DNA from: Stropharia rugosoannulata
Lineage: Eukaryota > Basidiomycota > Agaricomycetes > Agaricales > Strophariaceae
Direction of reading: 5' to 3'
Length of the DNA stretch: 64,000 bases
Assembly (NCBI GenBank): GCA_028532985.1
Contig: JANCIK010000006.1
Location: 3,596,001 to 3,660,000 of the forward strand
Below the pieces are notes generated by a model. That model was given only the letters and a program-made list of their open reading frames with translations. It was not told the origin of the DNA and made no database searches. Shown here in pieces: positions 1 through 12,263 of this stretch (its first letter is position 1; each line of letters opens with the position of its first letter). Made by a program: the position numbers and the translations under genes.

Positions 1-1844
1 CTGGAAACAAAGGTCACCAGGATTACTGGAACACGTAGTTAGTGTCTCTGTGTGGTGAATCAGAAAGCAATACAACTTACCCGTGTCATCTCTGCACTGC
101 TTGGGAATGCGCTGGCACGCTACCGAGCTGCTCTATGGGGCGGGTATCGAAGTTCCAGGCGCCAGGTCGTCTAGACATCACAAAGAACAAATCAGTGAGG
201 TAAACCAAACACAACACATATCATGACTTACCTTGACACAGGTGACGGACTGGCAATATGATGAGTGGGTACTTGAATAAGAGTGAGGCTGCGACGTACT
301 TATGATAGGTGCTGGCATGATGGCGGGACGAGAAAGAGGGTTGTACGCGAGGATCACGGCACTTACCCGCCACCTGCTAAGGGAAGCGTCACCCCCATTC
401 CGCAACATATTTAGAGGCTATCTATAATTTTAGTGCGCTTTCCATTTAAATAATTATTTGAATACTTTAATTAGCCCTACAACGGCCATAAAGATGGGCA
501 TATTACAATAACCTTTATTTCATATGTAGTGAAATGTCATGTATGCACCCGTATTTTAGTTCTATTCTTTCTAGATAGTCCCGGACATGCAAGAATAAAA
601 TGTTTATCCCAGTACTTTACACACAGATAATATGAGTGCTTGTCGATTGGCTACAGTTGTTATGTGCATGGCATCATGCAACTATGCGGGCCAACCAGCA
701 GCTGTACCTCCAGACGATTTGGAGGTCTACACTGTTTAACACGCAAGTAGACGTGGGGGAGCCAATCATCACAATTATCAATTCATTTAGCACAAACGTA
801 CATGCATAAACTACGGCTCCCCTACCCAAGATAAGCAAGGGAGCATATCTTGCTTGAGAGGAGTCCGTTTATGACCTCATGCATAAATCTGTACATTTAA
901 GTATCACATACATTACATTGCAATAATTCCGTCCCAGTAATGTATGGAAGCGCATATGTCTACCCAGACATGGACTACGGCAGATCACAGAGTTCTGGTC
1001 TTCCCCCCTCTTTTCTCATACAATTCCCAAAGTTAATGCCCGTAATTCCTGGGACCCTGAGTCTGTGTACTAAGCGAAGAAGTCTCGGCTGCAATTCGGA
1101 ACTTCTCACTCACCCTGCAACCTTGGAAGTTTGGTGCGTGTAAGTGTCTGTAGTGCAGAATAGATTGTTTTCTGTGTTATGTTCAATTATATCTTATTCA
1201 CGCATCTCTGGGGGGTTTTCATAGGCTATATTTAGGGCATTAACAATGTACCGAGTGTCTGTGAGGCATGAGCGTCGAGTGCGCTTGCATGCACGGCTAG
1301 AGCGTGTTGTTTGTGGCAATACACGCACTGCGCCGCTTGCTTTTATAACGACATGAATGCGGATTTCAACCACATAGACTATTTATAGTAATGATTACTG
1401 ACCTTCACGTATAACAAATCCGCCAGATATGAGTGAACGTAGATGGTAATCCATACAAAAGCACAGAGAGATCATCATATGCAAGTTATACAGAAATAAA
1501 GAGAACCGCGTGTGGCGCAAATGAGTTCCGGTTTAAAAAAAGCTTCCCTATATCCAGAAAGGAGATCCAAGCAGCGCCCAAGATTTGCATGGATCTCGCA
1601 GCTCAGAATCCACTGGGACACGTACACCCCCTCCTCCCTTACGCATTCTCGTCTGATTCAACAGAAAAATGGTGCGTGGAATTCTTCGCTTATACTAGTC
1701 TATAACGTGATTCTTTGATACCGAACAGCACCCGGTGGACTGGCTACTAACGGAATTAGTATAAACTCACGGAATATGAGTGCGCAGGGAGCGCAGGGTG
1801 AGCGCTCCTGCATCTCCCGCAGGTATAATAGGTCTTCTGTGGTT
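1..1844. repeat. Segmental duplication copy A, left part
   Basis: This stretch is repeated almost base for base at 21052-22883 (offset 21051), so it is the left part of a large direct duplication whose left edge lies outside the window. Differences are scattered substitutions and small indels; for example, about a dozen extra bases lie in copy B near 22035. Copy A goes directly from 1821 to a short block that copy B carries at 23227-23245, so copy B has 343 extra bases there. At 1845 the match to copy B stops and the Plavaka palindrome begins. The minus strand of 1-420 has well-formed intron signals (GTAAGT donors, CAG/TAG acceptors) in both copies, but the joined exons give only a very short open frame. 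I see no gene I can name. The other open frames here differ between copies and look non-coding. Confidence 0.9.
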
Positions 1845-2263
1845 ACATCAGCAAGACTGCACATTCTCGGGGTACATTGGGGCACTTGCAAGTGCTTGGG
1901 GCCGGTTGGGAAGGACTGGCGAGCGCCCAACCTTTCCCAATTAATTTAACTTGTACAATTCTCGCAGCCACACCCAATACGTACACAATATGCCACAAGT
2001 TAGTGATATCATCCCAAGCAATTACCAAGTCCGTCCCAAGCGCCTCCCAAGCGCTGGCACAGCCACTCTCTCACTTCTCCTTCAACATGTACGGCGCCAG
2101 CGGAGAATGGCTAGTACTGTCTAGTAGTTCTTCGGCATGCTGCGAAAACTTTAAGATCATTTTTTTCTGTCTCTGTTGTTCCTCACCACTCACAGCAGCA
2201 GAGGGTACATTCCGAAGAGTCTCTTACTTATGCCTGTGACTACGAGGTATTGTTCTACTATTT

Positions 2264-2950
2264 GTGCCACTACTAGTACTAATTCTACTCTCACCAAGAT
2301 CCCAAACTCGCGACCACGAGAGAAGTTCAGAGGACCCTCGACTTCCACCGTCACCGTTCTCATTGGTCAGAACCCCGGTCTCCCAGGTTGATCAGCCCCC
2401 GCCCAAGCGTAGACACAAGAGCATGATGTCAACCGGCAGCAGAGCCATGAGACTCGCGCCTCCTGCCGGACCCTCAATACCAACCGCCATGGGCTGCAAT
2501 TTGCCAAAAACACCAAGGCCGCAAAATAAGGCTGGGCCAAAGGATGGTGTTGGGCTCGAGAATGATGAAGTAGAAGTTGTGGGTTTCAGGACAGTCAGAC
2601 CATGTAAGTGTTGCATTTTTACTGATCCAAGTCGAGCATCACTTACAAACGAAATCTATCCAGTCCCCATGCAACTCACTCCACGCTATAGCACTGATAT
2701 CATGATGGAGATGGATTTCATGATAGCCGTGCTCAAGAGGGACTGTCACGAGCATCCGGATTTGCAGGAACGTTGCAGGTGCTGCAGGCAGAGTTCTATC
2801 ATTTGGAGGCTGCGGGCGCGTGAGTATCAAGACCTTGATGATATACAAGCCGAGGGAAAAAGGCACTGCACCGGATGGAAGAAGCCAGCCGAGGGTTCAT
2901 GCGGCTCATGAACAACATTGACTGGTTCCAAAACACTTACAATCCCCAGT
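2264..2950 (+). pseudogene. Accessory gene B, left copy, frameshifted
   Basis: This is the mirror copy of the 230-residue open frame at 13188-13880. The first 170 or so codons are the same, with Pro/Arg-rich N-terminal text and a RPCKCC cysteine cluster. At about 2775-2790 an indel shifts the frame, so the acidic, helix-rich C-terminal third (EYQDLDDIQAEGKK in the right copy) is read in other frames and ends early at about 2911. The product is unknown; it resembles nothing I recognise and is defined only by its presence in both element arms. It points inward, opposite to the transposase of the same arm. The intact mirror copy suggests it was once a functional element gene, and the upstream bases may include a further exon. 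Confidence 0.55.
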
Positions 2951-2993
2951 AGATATCTTAGTTTCTAATGGAATTCAATGTGTCAAGATCAAT

Positions 2994-3659
2994 TTATTTA
3001 GTAGTAAAATGCTTTTTAATATCAGCCAACCGTTCTCGAAGTCTATCTAATTTTTTGAAGGGACCAGGAATACCTAAAGCAATCGTCTGTAACTGTTCAC
3101 GCATTTCCATAAGAATCTCCTCGACGCCTTCGCATATCCCTTTAAGTTCATATAACTTAACTTGAAGCTCCCGCCCTAATAGGTATCCATCATATTGCAT
3201 GTGCGTGAGATTGCGAGCAAGACCTTGAATACGCATGACCAAGGCGGGCAGTTGAGGCGCGCTGGATCCAGCATGTTGGGTGTCGGAAGGCAGCGTGACA
3301 TTCTGGATGATTGCGAGCGAGTGCGGGGGTGCCTGTGCAGTGTCCGGCTGGTCTTCATGCACCCGGGGTTTCGGAATCCATCCTCCGCCCGTTGGAGTGT
3401 CAGGATGAGTTTCCAGTGGAACATATAGTTCGTCTTCATGCTGGGAATCAGGCACGGGACTGAGAATAATTGAGGGAGGCTATTAAAAAAAAAAGTAAAA
3501 TGGCTGCACGCACCGTTGGCTATCATTGATTGAACCCATGGCTGATTGGGTTTCACTCATTGTTGGTGAACTGTCAAATAATGACTCGGAGTGATTTGTG
3601 TGGGCTCGCTTGGGAGGTGTCATGGGTAGGTCATCAGAGCCCATGCGACGCGTGAGCAT
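2994..3659 (-). CDS. Accessory gene A, left copy
   Basis: This is a two-exon gene of the Plavaka-type element, predicted at about 203 residues, mirrored at 12481-13146. Exon 1 starts at the ATG at 3659 and encodes a Ser/Thr-rich segment including PMTPPKRAHTNHSES. A short intron with a poly-A/T tract (a run of ten A on the plus strand) is removed, and exon 2 runs to the stop at 2994. The C-terminal half is charged and probably helical: ELQVKLYELKGICEGVEEIL, then a Lys/Arg-rich tail (KKLDRLRERLADIKKH). It could be a coiled-coil DNA-binding or partner protein, but that is a guess from composition. It lies downstream of the transposase on the same strand, about 220 bases away. No known family was recognised. 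Confidence 0.5.
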
Positions 3660-3876
3660 CACCGAAGGTCCGGAGTTGTGCAGATAAAGGGAAGAGCCAG
3701 AGTCAGGTCGAATAAAAGCGAGTTAAAAAAATAGACCGGATCTGCTGACATAAGTATGACCTCATGCAAGTCAACCTCTAACTGTCCACTGCAATTGCTC
3801 ATTCTATACTCATTGCTGTCAGTTCTGGGCAAATTCAAGATGCTTGTGAACGTTGACTAGTTTACCGACCCAATTT

Positions 3877-6800
3877 TTAAAAAATTATTTCATGTGCATG
3901 GTGATCTATGTACTTATTTACAAAGTAAGCCTGGTAAATGTCTAAACTATTACGGTAATCAATCTCGCGCGGAAGAAAGGCCTCTCCAAAGACCGGTATT
4001 AAATGAGTACCTCGTAAGATAGACTTCACATGAATAACACTGATTAAACGCTCCGCATTACGTCCATTACCCCACATATGCGGCCGAACACGCCACAAAC
4101 CTGTATCTTTGTTGCATTGAGCACCGTAAGTCTTGAACCACTCAACAAGGGCGCATGGGAAGACAATGTCATTGTGTTCGAACGAATACAATAATTTGAT
4201 GCGTACGGGGCACATCCCCTTCATTCCTGGTTTATTTTCATCTTCGACAACCAAAGCACAGTCACGACGGGGACCTTTGTTCTTCCAGTTTGGACAACAG
4301 CGTATTCGTTCACGCTTCATCCCACGAATGCCACACTCGTCACTGGGGGCATAGAAAGTCGCCTCAGCAGAGTGATAAACGGATATTTTCGTTGCATTTG
4401 TCAGCTGCGGACATTCTTCAAGTGGCACTTCGTTCGCAGAATTTGAGTTCGGGTGTAACTGGTCATGCAGAAATCGGCGCGTGAGGCTGGTCAAATCTGG
4501 CTGGTCAACGAGCACGGCCAGGCTATCGATATCTCGAGGGTAATTTCGTGCTACAAAATAAAATGTTAGCTTACTCTGAACAACATGAGTTGATAATTAC
4601 TCACCTCGGGTACGAGCCAGCACTACATTCGCCATTACAACATCATCTACAGGCATTACGTCCTCAGAATTGTCTTCGGTGGGTAAGAGAGGCTTTGGCG
4701 GGGGATCATGGAATGCGGGTAGCAGGGACCGAGCTACAAAGTCACTCCTGGCAGCAGCAAGCTTCTCCAGGCGCTGATTTATGATGAGCATCTGTCCTAG
4801 GGCTTCAAAGCGGTTAGAGTGGCGGTAAGGCTCTTTAACCGCTGTGATATGTCGAGACTCTGTTATGGAAGAGCAGACGCCTCCAGGAGCACCAAATTCC
4901 GTGATTAGATATGCATAATGAGTGAGTGAATGTTGACGGGGCAGTGCAAAGTTTGATCGCACACCGGTCTCTCTGAAAATTTCCCGCAGATCATGAAAAC
5001 GAGAGACGGCGCTCTCCAGAGCTTCGATACTGCTTTCATCGAAGTCATCACGTCTTGCAAGGTAGCATGCATCTATAAAGGAGGCAATAGCCTGGACCAT
5101 CTTTGAAGGGAGATGCCCGGCAATAGCTGGAAGGAAAACCTTCATTAAAGCCTTGGAATCGGTGCCCGTCCATTGTTTAAAGCGCCTTCCTTGTGGGAAA
5201 CGTCGCAGACCAGGGTAGCTTGGCACTGCAGCAATTCTATCAATTTGTAAGTTAGTTTAGATTAAGAAAATCGGCTTAGAGAACACGGCTTACCTCGCAT
5301 CTATATCATCCATCACTGCTGCGGCGTGTGACTCCGAGAACTTAAGCGACAGGTACTGGTGTGTCCAGTCGACCAAATGATCCTTGAAAGTGCCCTTAAT
5401 GAGCTGGTGGAGCAGGTCCGGCGTTAGCATCTCGTGAATGTCTGCCCACGGAAAGTTGTAAGTAAATGGCTGAAGAATTTTATCAGTATTGGGCAAGTGG
5501 CGTGATGACAATGACTAGTATTTACCGTAATGTCATCATCAATTCCGTACTCATCCCATAGCGCCTGAGAATTGAGTACTTCACATAGACCAAGTGTATG
5601 GGTACGTGAACGGTTTGGTGAAGGCTGATCAAGGTTGTTGTGCACAGAAGTGCACCTTCAATTCCGTCAGTATCATGTCGTGAATAGTTACTGTAAACTG
5701 ACCGTGCACACCATCCTGTAACAATTCCTGCCAGGAAAACCTGCTCTGGGTAATCGGCAATGTAAGCAGCGAGATCAAAAATAATGCGGCGAAAATAGCC
5801 ATCTGGGCATCGCAGGATCTCTGGGGAAGTCATTCCCGCACGGAGCGAGTCCAACATTATTGCCAAAGATGAATGAAATAATTGACGTTTGAAATTACGA
5901 AACTCTGGTGTACCATCTTCAGTCTGTTCACCTAAATGAGTGAACACTGTAAGAAGGAACTATAAGATAGGTTAAATGGTGTACACGTACACTTAGGTAT
6001 TGGTAAAAACCCCAATAACATAACGGAATTACGGTGCGCACGACGTACAGTGTTGTGCAGGTTGCCAAGCATGAGATACACTGGATGATACTCAACATGG
6101 CCGGTCATTACGGAGACTACTGTCTTGTCGCTTCCCAAAATGATAGGGCAGATCATCGAACCTTTTGTCGTTGGGTCATCCTTGAAAATCCTGGTCTGAA
6201 TTTTTTTTAGGATGCATATAGTTCAAATAAAAGAATAAAGACATACACTATGCCGCCATGCATTATTTCCAGACATAAATTCACTCCATTGACGCTTACC
6301 CTTGTCATTCAAATGAACATATGCCGCATAGTCAAATTCACCATCAAAGTCTTGGTTGTCGAGTAGTTGGGCGACGACAGACGAAGCAGGATGGAAATAT
6401 GTGTCGTACTTAGCGTGCATCCACGAGGGATCCGTCTTCTTCAGCGGCTGCCCATTGTCGAACTGCGCAGTGTAGCATTTCCATGGAAGCTCGCCTAGAT
6501 CTATTGCGTCGATTGTCGAATATACGTCATCGTGATTCTTGAACGCATTACTTGAGGGCTCCTCACTAGCTGCCTCGTGTGAGAGTGCCCATATCTCCAA
6601 AAGTTCATCAATATTCCCTGCAGACATCTGCTCTTTGCAGTACAGAAAATCTGCCAGCCGAAATTGTGTCTCGTCTTCAAAAGGAGCCCACCCTTCGCGC
6701 GGCTCACGGGGCAGCGGCGGGGTATTTGGTGGAAGAGCATTTCCTTGAGAATCACATCGCTCTCCTACACATATCTTAAATATTAGCATGGGAACAGATT

Positions 6801-7046
6801 ATTATGGAGTAACTTACCATTTAGGTATGGGTGAAATATTTTTCGCGAAGGGCGAGCGGCTGCAGGAGGTCTGGGTGGTGGGGATGGCGAAGTTCCAGAC
6901 CGTAAAGTTCCAATTTCATTCCGGTCAGTAGAATCAAGTATGTTATGGTTTTGGTGGAGTGATCGCACATGGTGAGTACGACCATTTTGGCTTTTGAATG
7001 TCCTCGGACATCCAGGAACAACACAAGGTAGTCGTCGAATTGACAT
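3877..7046 (-). CDS. Plavaka-type transposase, left copy (open)
   Basis: This is the transposase of a Plavaka-family element, a CACTA-superfamily group described from Agaricomycetes; it should cut and rejoin element DNA in the nucleus. About eight exons can be joined through GT-AG introns without a stop. The start is the ATG at 7046, just before a C2H2 zinc finger (LPCVVPGCPRTFKSQNG, then H-x4-H). Later exons carry family-typical blocks: IILGSDKTVVSVMTGH, LMLGNLHNTVRRAHRNS, TPEFRNFKRQLFHSSLA, FRRIIFDLAAYIADYPEQV, MLTPDLLHQLIKGTFKDHLV, FKQWTGTDSKALMKVFLPAI, LPRQHSLTHYAYLI, SSITESRHITAVKEPYR and EALGQMLIINQRL. The conserved Asp in GSDKT and the ITESRH block are likely catalytic or structural. 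The C-terminal exon (3877-4515) is full length here, unlike the right copy. The frame also runs upstream without a stop into the loop gene, so a longer fusion protein is possible. Confidence 0.85.
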
Positions 7047-7108
7047 AAAGGGCAAGCAGCGAGTTTGAGAATCAAGATGAAAGAGTAGAGGAAATTGGGA
7101 GGAAATTG

Positions 7109-8896
7109 TGCACTTCTGGAAGAATTTTGACACTAATTCCATGGCATGGCGGCCGGTTTGACAGCGCCAGTCAAGCAGAATGTCGCCACTCTGTAAGTCA
7201 TGTATGTTAAACAAGTCACAAGGTATCAATGAGACGATACACATACCAATGAGATCAACATATCCGCAGCCATGCCATCGCCCGGAACAGTCTGGTGGAT
7301 ATCAATGTCTGTGAATACTGTTTGCCATATCGTCAACACGATGTCGCCATTGAGCGCACTATTGGTGCCATATGGGTCCTGAGCTGTAGCGGCCCAACGG
7401 AGCAGGGTATGGCGGTACTGAGTGCGCCATAAGGTGTAATGTGGGCCAGTCTTCAACTGAAGATGGGCCACAACCCAATTTGGACGCTGACCCGATGTAA
7501 CTGCCCCAAGTGGTCGCTCAACCATCTTGACAGTCTTTGCTAATGCTGCCTAGTAAGAAGTGTTCATATATGTATACGTGACGTTGAAAATAGTGTAGCA
7601 TATACTCACCTTTGCCTTGCCCACATGTTCGCCTACCCCTGCCATCCGCACCATCGACTTCTTGGAAGCTCGAAGGGCTACAGTCATTGCCACGGGCTCC
7701 TCCATTGCAAATTCGCTGACCGCATATGGGTTACTCTCGGCATCGGTACTCATTGCTATGGGCGTCTGTGCATGAAAAGTATCTGATTTAGAATGTGATG
7801 CCGCTAAGCGTGATTGCCACCCCGGCATGAGACCCCCGATGGCCTCTTTCTTGCTAGGCCCTCGTTTGCTGCTAGAAAATAGAAGTCAGTAGACACTTTA
7901 AGGTTTAGGAGGAGAGACCATACCTTTGGGATGTGTTGCTACTATCATTTCCCTGCGCCCCGGTGTCTTCAGTGTTGTGAACTGCCTTGCGCTTGGCAGG
8001 CACTTTCAATGCTTGAATCGTCCCATGGTGGAAGGGGACGGTACGCAGTGCGCCAATGGTAGCACGTAAATGACCACGCTATACCTCATATTAGCCATGG
8101 TCATGGTGGTCAGAATGAACAACTGACCGGAGCTTTCCCAGAACCCAGTGTCCTCGGACTTACGTGATGATCAACGCCATCACTGATGGACTCGAGGCTG
8201 GATTCATGGCTGACACTTCCCAGGATACTGCTTCCACTAGTACCAGTATCACTCGAAGGCGGTGGAATACTAGCCTCGGACAGGTAGAAGTCATCCGAAG
8301 ACTCTGGAAGGTTGTCAGCATCTGAATCCCCATGAGTTTGCAACATAGGGACCTAGTACCCGGATGCTAGTTAGAGGATGCTGCTGTCGCAGGTAAGTTA
8401 TGCTACGTACCTCGGACTGCTGCAGCAATTGCTAACGAAAGAAGCAGGTATTGTATAAGTATAATATATCACAAGATGTTAGTATGCACGTACCGGGTCA
8501 ATCACACAATCTTCAATGTCTGGTCTGACGGCCATTACTCCTCGGCGCTGGTTGTCCGTCGTTTGAGCAGCATCATCAACCGCAGCTGCAGCTGCCCGTA
8601 AGGCGTCTTGTCTTGCCAGTTCTTGTTGATGAGCAATTGAAGCCGCTTTGGCTGCCTGAATTTTGTCTTCCTGGACCTGGGCAGCAGTGCGACGCACACG
8701 AGGCTGTGTGTCGAGGATGGACTCGCCAGGGAGATACTTACCTGCTGCGCGTTTTGGTCGAGAATCAACTTGAGCTACAATAGACGCTTCTGCCTGAACT
8801 GGTGCTTTTGGATCGGCCAATTTTTTCCCTATTTACGAGTGAGTTGATTGTGATTATTCTAGAGGCACATAGGCACAACTTACGTCCTCTAGGCAT
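7109..8896 (-). CDS. Intron-rich loop gene, 3'-truncated, unknown
   Basis: This multi-exon minus-strand gene sits in the loop between the palindrome arms. It starts at the ATG at 8896 (MPRGRKKLADPKAP across the first intron). Exons include 8828-8494, a 21-base exon at 8431-8411 (QLLQQSE), about 8355-8165 (Ser/Asp/Glu-rich), about 8080-7930 (basic, KVPAKRKAVHN), about 7850-7612, 7550-7260 and 7195-7109. The N-terminal part is basic, Ala-rich and low in complexity. The C-terminal part is globular, with blocks such as NWVVAHLQLKTGPHYTLW, LNGDIVLTIWQTVF and LDWRCQTGRHAMELVSKFF. It resembles the dispersed hypothetical proteins often seen near transposons in mushroom genomes; this is from memory and unverified. 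The original 3' end is missing: after KFFQKC the frame runs on, with no stop, into the left arm and its transposase start. Confidence 0.55.
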
Positions 8897-9036
8897 GACA
8901 ACAAGCTGAGATGTTCACAGTGGTAGACGGTGGTAAGAAGGTAGAAGACGGATTGTCACAGAGGTGTGTTACGTTTTTTTTGCAATCTGTCCAATCGATC
9001 CTCCCCAATTCATCACGCTGATCGGACAATACAGCC
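8897..9036. other. Short spacer between loop gene and right arm
   Basis: These 140 bases lie between the start codon of the loop gene and the first base of the right palindrome arm. They contain a T-run (about 8972-8979) and no feature I recognise. They probably hold the promoter of the loop gene (minus strand) and, after the rearrangement, also lie upstream of the right transposase (plus strand). No terminal inverted repeat matching the outer element ends is visible here. Confidence 0.4.
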
Positions 9037-9098
9037 CAATTTCCTCCCAATTTCCTCTACTCTTTCATCTTGATTCTCAAACTCGCTGCTTGCCCTTT

Positions 9099-12000
9099 AT
9101 GTCAATTCGACGACTACCTTGTGTTGTTCCTGGATGTCCGAGGACATTCAAAAGCCAAAATGGTCGTACTCACCATGTGCGATCACTCCACCAAAACCAT
9201 AACATACTTGATTCTACTGACCGGAATGAAATTGGAACTTTACGGTCTGGAACTTCGCCATCCCCACCACCCAGACCTCCTGCAGCCGCTCGCCCTTCGC
9301 GAAAAATATTTCACCCATACCTAAATGGTAAGTTACTCCATAATAATCTGTTCCCATGCTAATATTTAAGATATGTGTAGGAGAGCGATGTGATTCTCAA
9401 GGAAATGCTCTTCCACCAAATACCCCGCCGCTGCCCCGTGAGCCGCGCGAAGGGTGGGCTCCTTTTGAAGACGAGACACAATTTCGGCTGGCAGATTTTC
9501 TGTACTGCAAAGAGCAGATGTCTGCAGGGAATATTGATGAACTTTTGGAGATATGGGCACTCTCACACGAGGCAGCTAGTGAGGAGCCCTCAAGTAATGC
9601 GTTCAAGAATCACGATGACGTATATTCGACAATCGACGCAATAGATCTAGGCGAGCTTCCATGGAAATGCTACACTGCGCAGTTCGACAATGGGCAGCCG
9701 CTGAAGAAGACGGATCCCTCGTGGATGCACGCTAAGTCGACACATATTTCCATCCTGCTTCGTCTGTCGTCGCCCAACTACTCGACAACCAAGACTTTGA
9801 TGGTGAATTTGACTATGCGGCATATGTTCATTTGAATGACAAGGGTAAGCGTCAATGGAGTGAATTTATGTCTGGAAATAATGCATGGCGGCATAGTGTA
9901 TGTCTTTATTCTTTTATTTGAACTATATGCATCCTAAAAAATTCAGACCAGGATTTTCAAGGATGACCCAACGACAAAAGGTTCGATGATCTGCCCTATC
10001 ATTTTGGGAAGCGACAAGACAGTAGTCTCCGTAATGACCGGCCATGTTGAGTATCATCCAGTGTATCTCATGCTTGGCAACCTGCACAACACTGTACGTC
10101 GTGCGCACCGTAATTCCGTTATGTTATTGGGGTTTTTACCAATACCTAAGTGTACGTGTACACCATTTAACCTATCTTATAGTTCCTTCTTACAGTGTTC
10201 ACTCATTTAGGTGAACAGACTGAAGATGGTACACCAGAGTTTCGTAATTTCAAACGTCAATTATTTCATTCATCTTTGGCAATAATGTTGGACTCGCTCC
10301 GTGCGGGAATGACTTCCCCAGAGATCCTGCGATGCCCAGATGGCTATTTTCGCCGCATTATTTTTGATCTCGCTGCTTACATTGCCGATTACCCAGAGCA
10401 GGTTTTCCTGGCAGGAATTGTTACAGGATGGTGTGCACGGTCAGTTTACAGTAACTATTCACGACATGATACTGACGGAATTGAAGGTGCACTTCTGTGC
10501 ACAACAACCTTGATCAGCCTTCACCAAACCGTTCACGTACCCATACACTTGGTCTATGTGAAGTACTCAATTCTCAGGCGCTATGGGATGAGTACGGAAT
10601 TGATGATGACATTACGGTAAATACTAGTCATTGTCATCACGCCACTTGCCCAATACTGATAAAATTCTTCAGCCATTTACTTACAACTTTCCGTGGGCAG
10701 ACATTCACGAGATGCTAACGCCGGACCTGCTCCACCAGCTCATTAAGGGCACTTTCAAGGATCATTTGGTCGACTGGACACACCAGTACCTGTCGCTTAA
10801 GTTCTCGGAGTCACACGCCGCAGCAGTGATGGATGATATAGATGCGAGGTAAGCCGTGTTCTCTAAGCCGATTTTCTTAATCTAAACTAACTTACAAATT
10901 GATAGAATTGCTGCAGTGCCAAGCTACCCTGGTCTGCGACGTTTCCCACAAGGAAGGCGCTTTAAACAATGGACGGGCACCGATTCCAAGGCTTTAATGA
11001 AGGTTTTCCTTCCAGCTATTGCCGGGCATCTCCCTTCAAAGATGGTCCAGGCTATTGCCTCCTTTATAGATGCATGCTACCTTGCAAGACGTGATGACTT
11101 CGATGAAAGCAGTATCGAAGCTCTGGAGAGCGCCGTCTCTCGTTTTCATGATCTGCGGGAAATTTTCAGAGAGACCGGTGTGCGATCAAACTTTGCACTG
11201 CCCCGTCAACATTCACTCACTCATTATGCATATCTAATCACGGAATTTGGTGCTCCTGGAGGCGTCTGCTCTTCCATAACAGAGTCTCGACATATCACAG
11301 CGGTTAAAGAGCCTTACCGCCACTCTAACCGCTTTGAAGCCCTAGGACAGATGCTCATCATAAATCAGCGCCTGGAGAAGCTTGCTGCTGCCAGGAGTGA
11401 CTTTGTAGCTCGGTCCCTGCTACCCGCATTCCATGATCCCCCGCCAAAGCCTCTCTTACCCACCGAAGACAATTCTGAGGACGTAATGCCTGTAGATGAT
11501 GTTGTAATGGCGAATGTAGTGCTGGCTCGTACCCGAGGTGAGTAATTATCAACTCATGTTGTTCAGAGTAAGCTAACATTTTATTTTGTAGCACGAAATT
11601 ACCCTCGAGATATCGATAGCCTGGCCGTGCTCGTTGACCAGCCAGATTTGACCAGCCTCACGCGCCGATTTCTGCATGACCAGTTACACCCGAACTCAAA
11701 TTCTGCGAACGAAGTGCCACTTGAAGAATGTCCGCAGCTGACAAATGCAACGAAAATATCCGTTTATCACTCTGCTGAGGCGACTTTCTATGCCCCCAGT
11801 GACGAGTGTGGCATTCGTGGGATGAAGCGTGAACGAATACGCTGTTGTCCAAACTGGAAGAACAAAGGTCCCCGTCGTGACTGTGCTTTGGTTGTCGAAG
11901 ATGAAAATAAACCAGGAATGAAGGGGATGTGCCCCGTACGCATCAAATTATTGTATTCGTTCGAACACAATGACATTGTCTTCCCATGCGCCCTTGTTGA

Positions 12001-12263
12001 GTGGTTCAAGACTTACGGTGCTCAATGCAACAAAGATACAGGTTTGTGGCGTGTTCGGCCGCATATGTGGGGTAATGGACGTAATGCGGAGCGTTTAATC
12101 AGTGTTATTCATGTGAAGTCTATCTTACGAGGTACTCATTTAATACCGGTCTTTGGAGAGGCCTTTCTTCCGCGCGATTGATTACCGTAATAGTTTAGAC
12201 ATTTACCAGGCTTACTTTGTAAATAAGTACATAGATCACCATGCACATGAAATAATTTTTTAA
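9099..12263 (+). pseudogene. Plavaka-type transposase, right copy, two frameshifts
   Basis: This has the same exon layout as the left copy, starting at the ATG at 9099 with the C2H2 finger. One base is missing at about 9736 (after WMHAK), so the second exon runs out of frame. Two bases are missing at about 12178 (after EAFLPR), which ends the protein about 28 residues early at 12181. All other exons, including those with GSDKT (about 10005), MLTPDLLHQ (about 10710) and ITESRHITAV (about 11280), are open and match the left copy. The exon structure and splice sites are unchanged, so decay looks recent. It could not encode a full enzyme unless the first indel is bypassed. Confidence 0.8.

Larger units (their letters stand above)
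1845..7108 (-). mobile_element. Plavaka-type element, left arm of palindrome
   Basis: This is the left arm of a giant inverted repeat. Bases 1845-7108 are the near-identical reverse complement of 9037-14299; paired positions sum to about 16144. It carries a Plavaka-type transposase (minus strand), accessory gene A (minus) and accessory gene B (plus, broken). The outer end has a perfect 12-base palindrome, CACTTGCAAGTG, flanked by runs of G/C, and subterminal CTTGGGA repeats near 2025-2060. These look like terminal and transposase-binding sequences. The inner end (7108) has no matching terminal repeat and joins the last exon of another gene, so the element seems truncated on its 5' side, or the palindrome formed by rearrangement. 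The family call rests on the transposase sequence, not on the ends. Confidence 0.8.

Noticed and set aside
1877..2239. 120-codon plus frame at the left end of the palindrome, and its mirror at 13905-14315
   Set aside because: It spans terminal and subterminal repeat sequence of the element and has splice-like acceptors inside; conservation is explained by the arms being copies.
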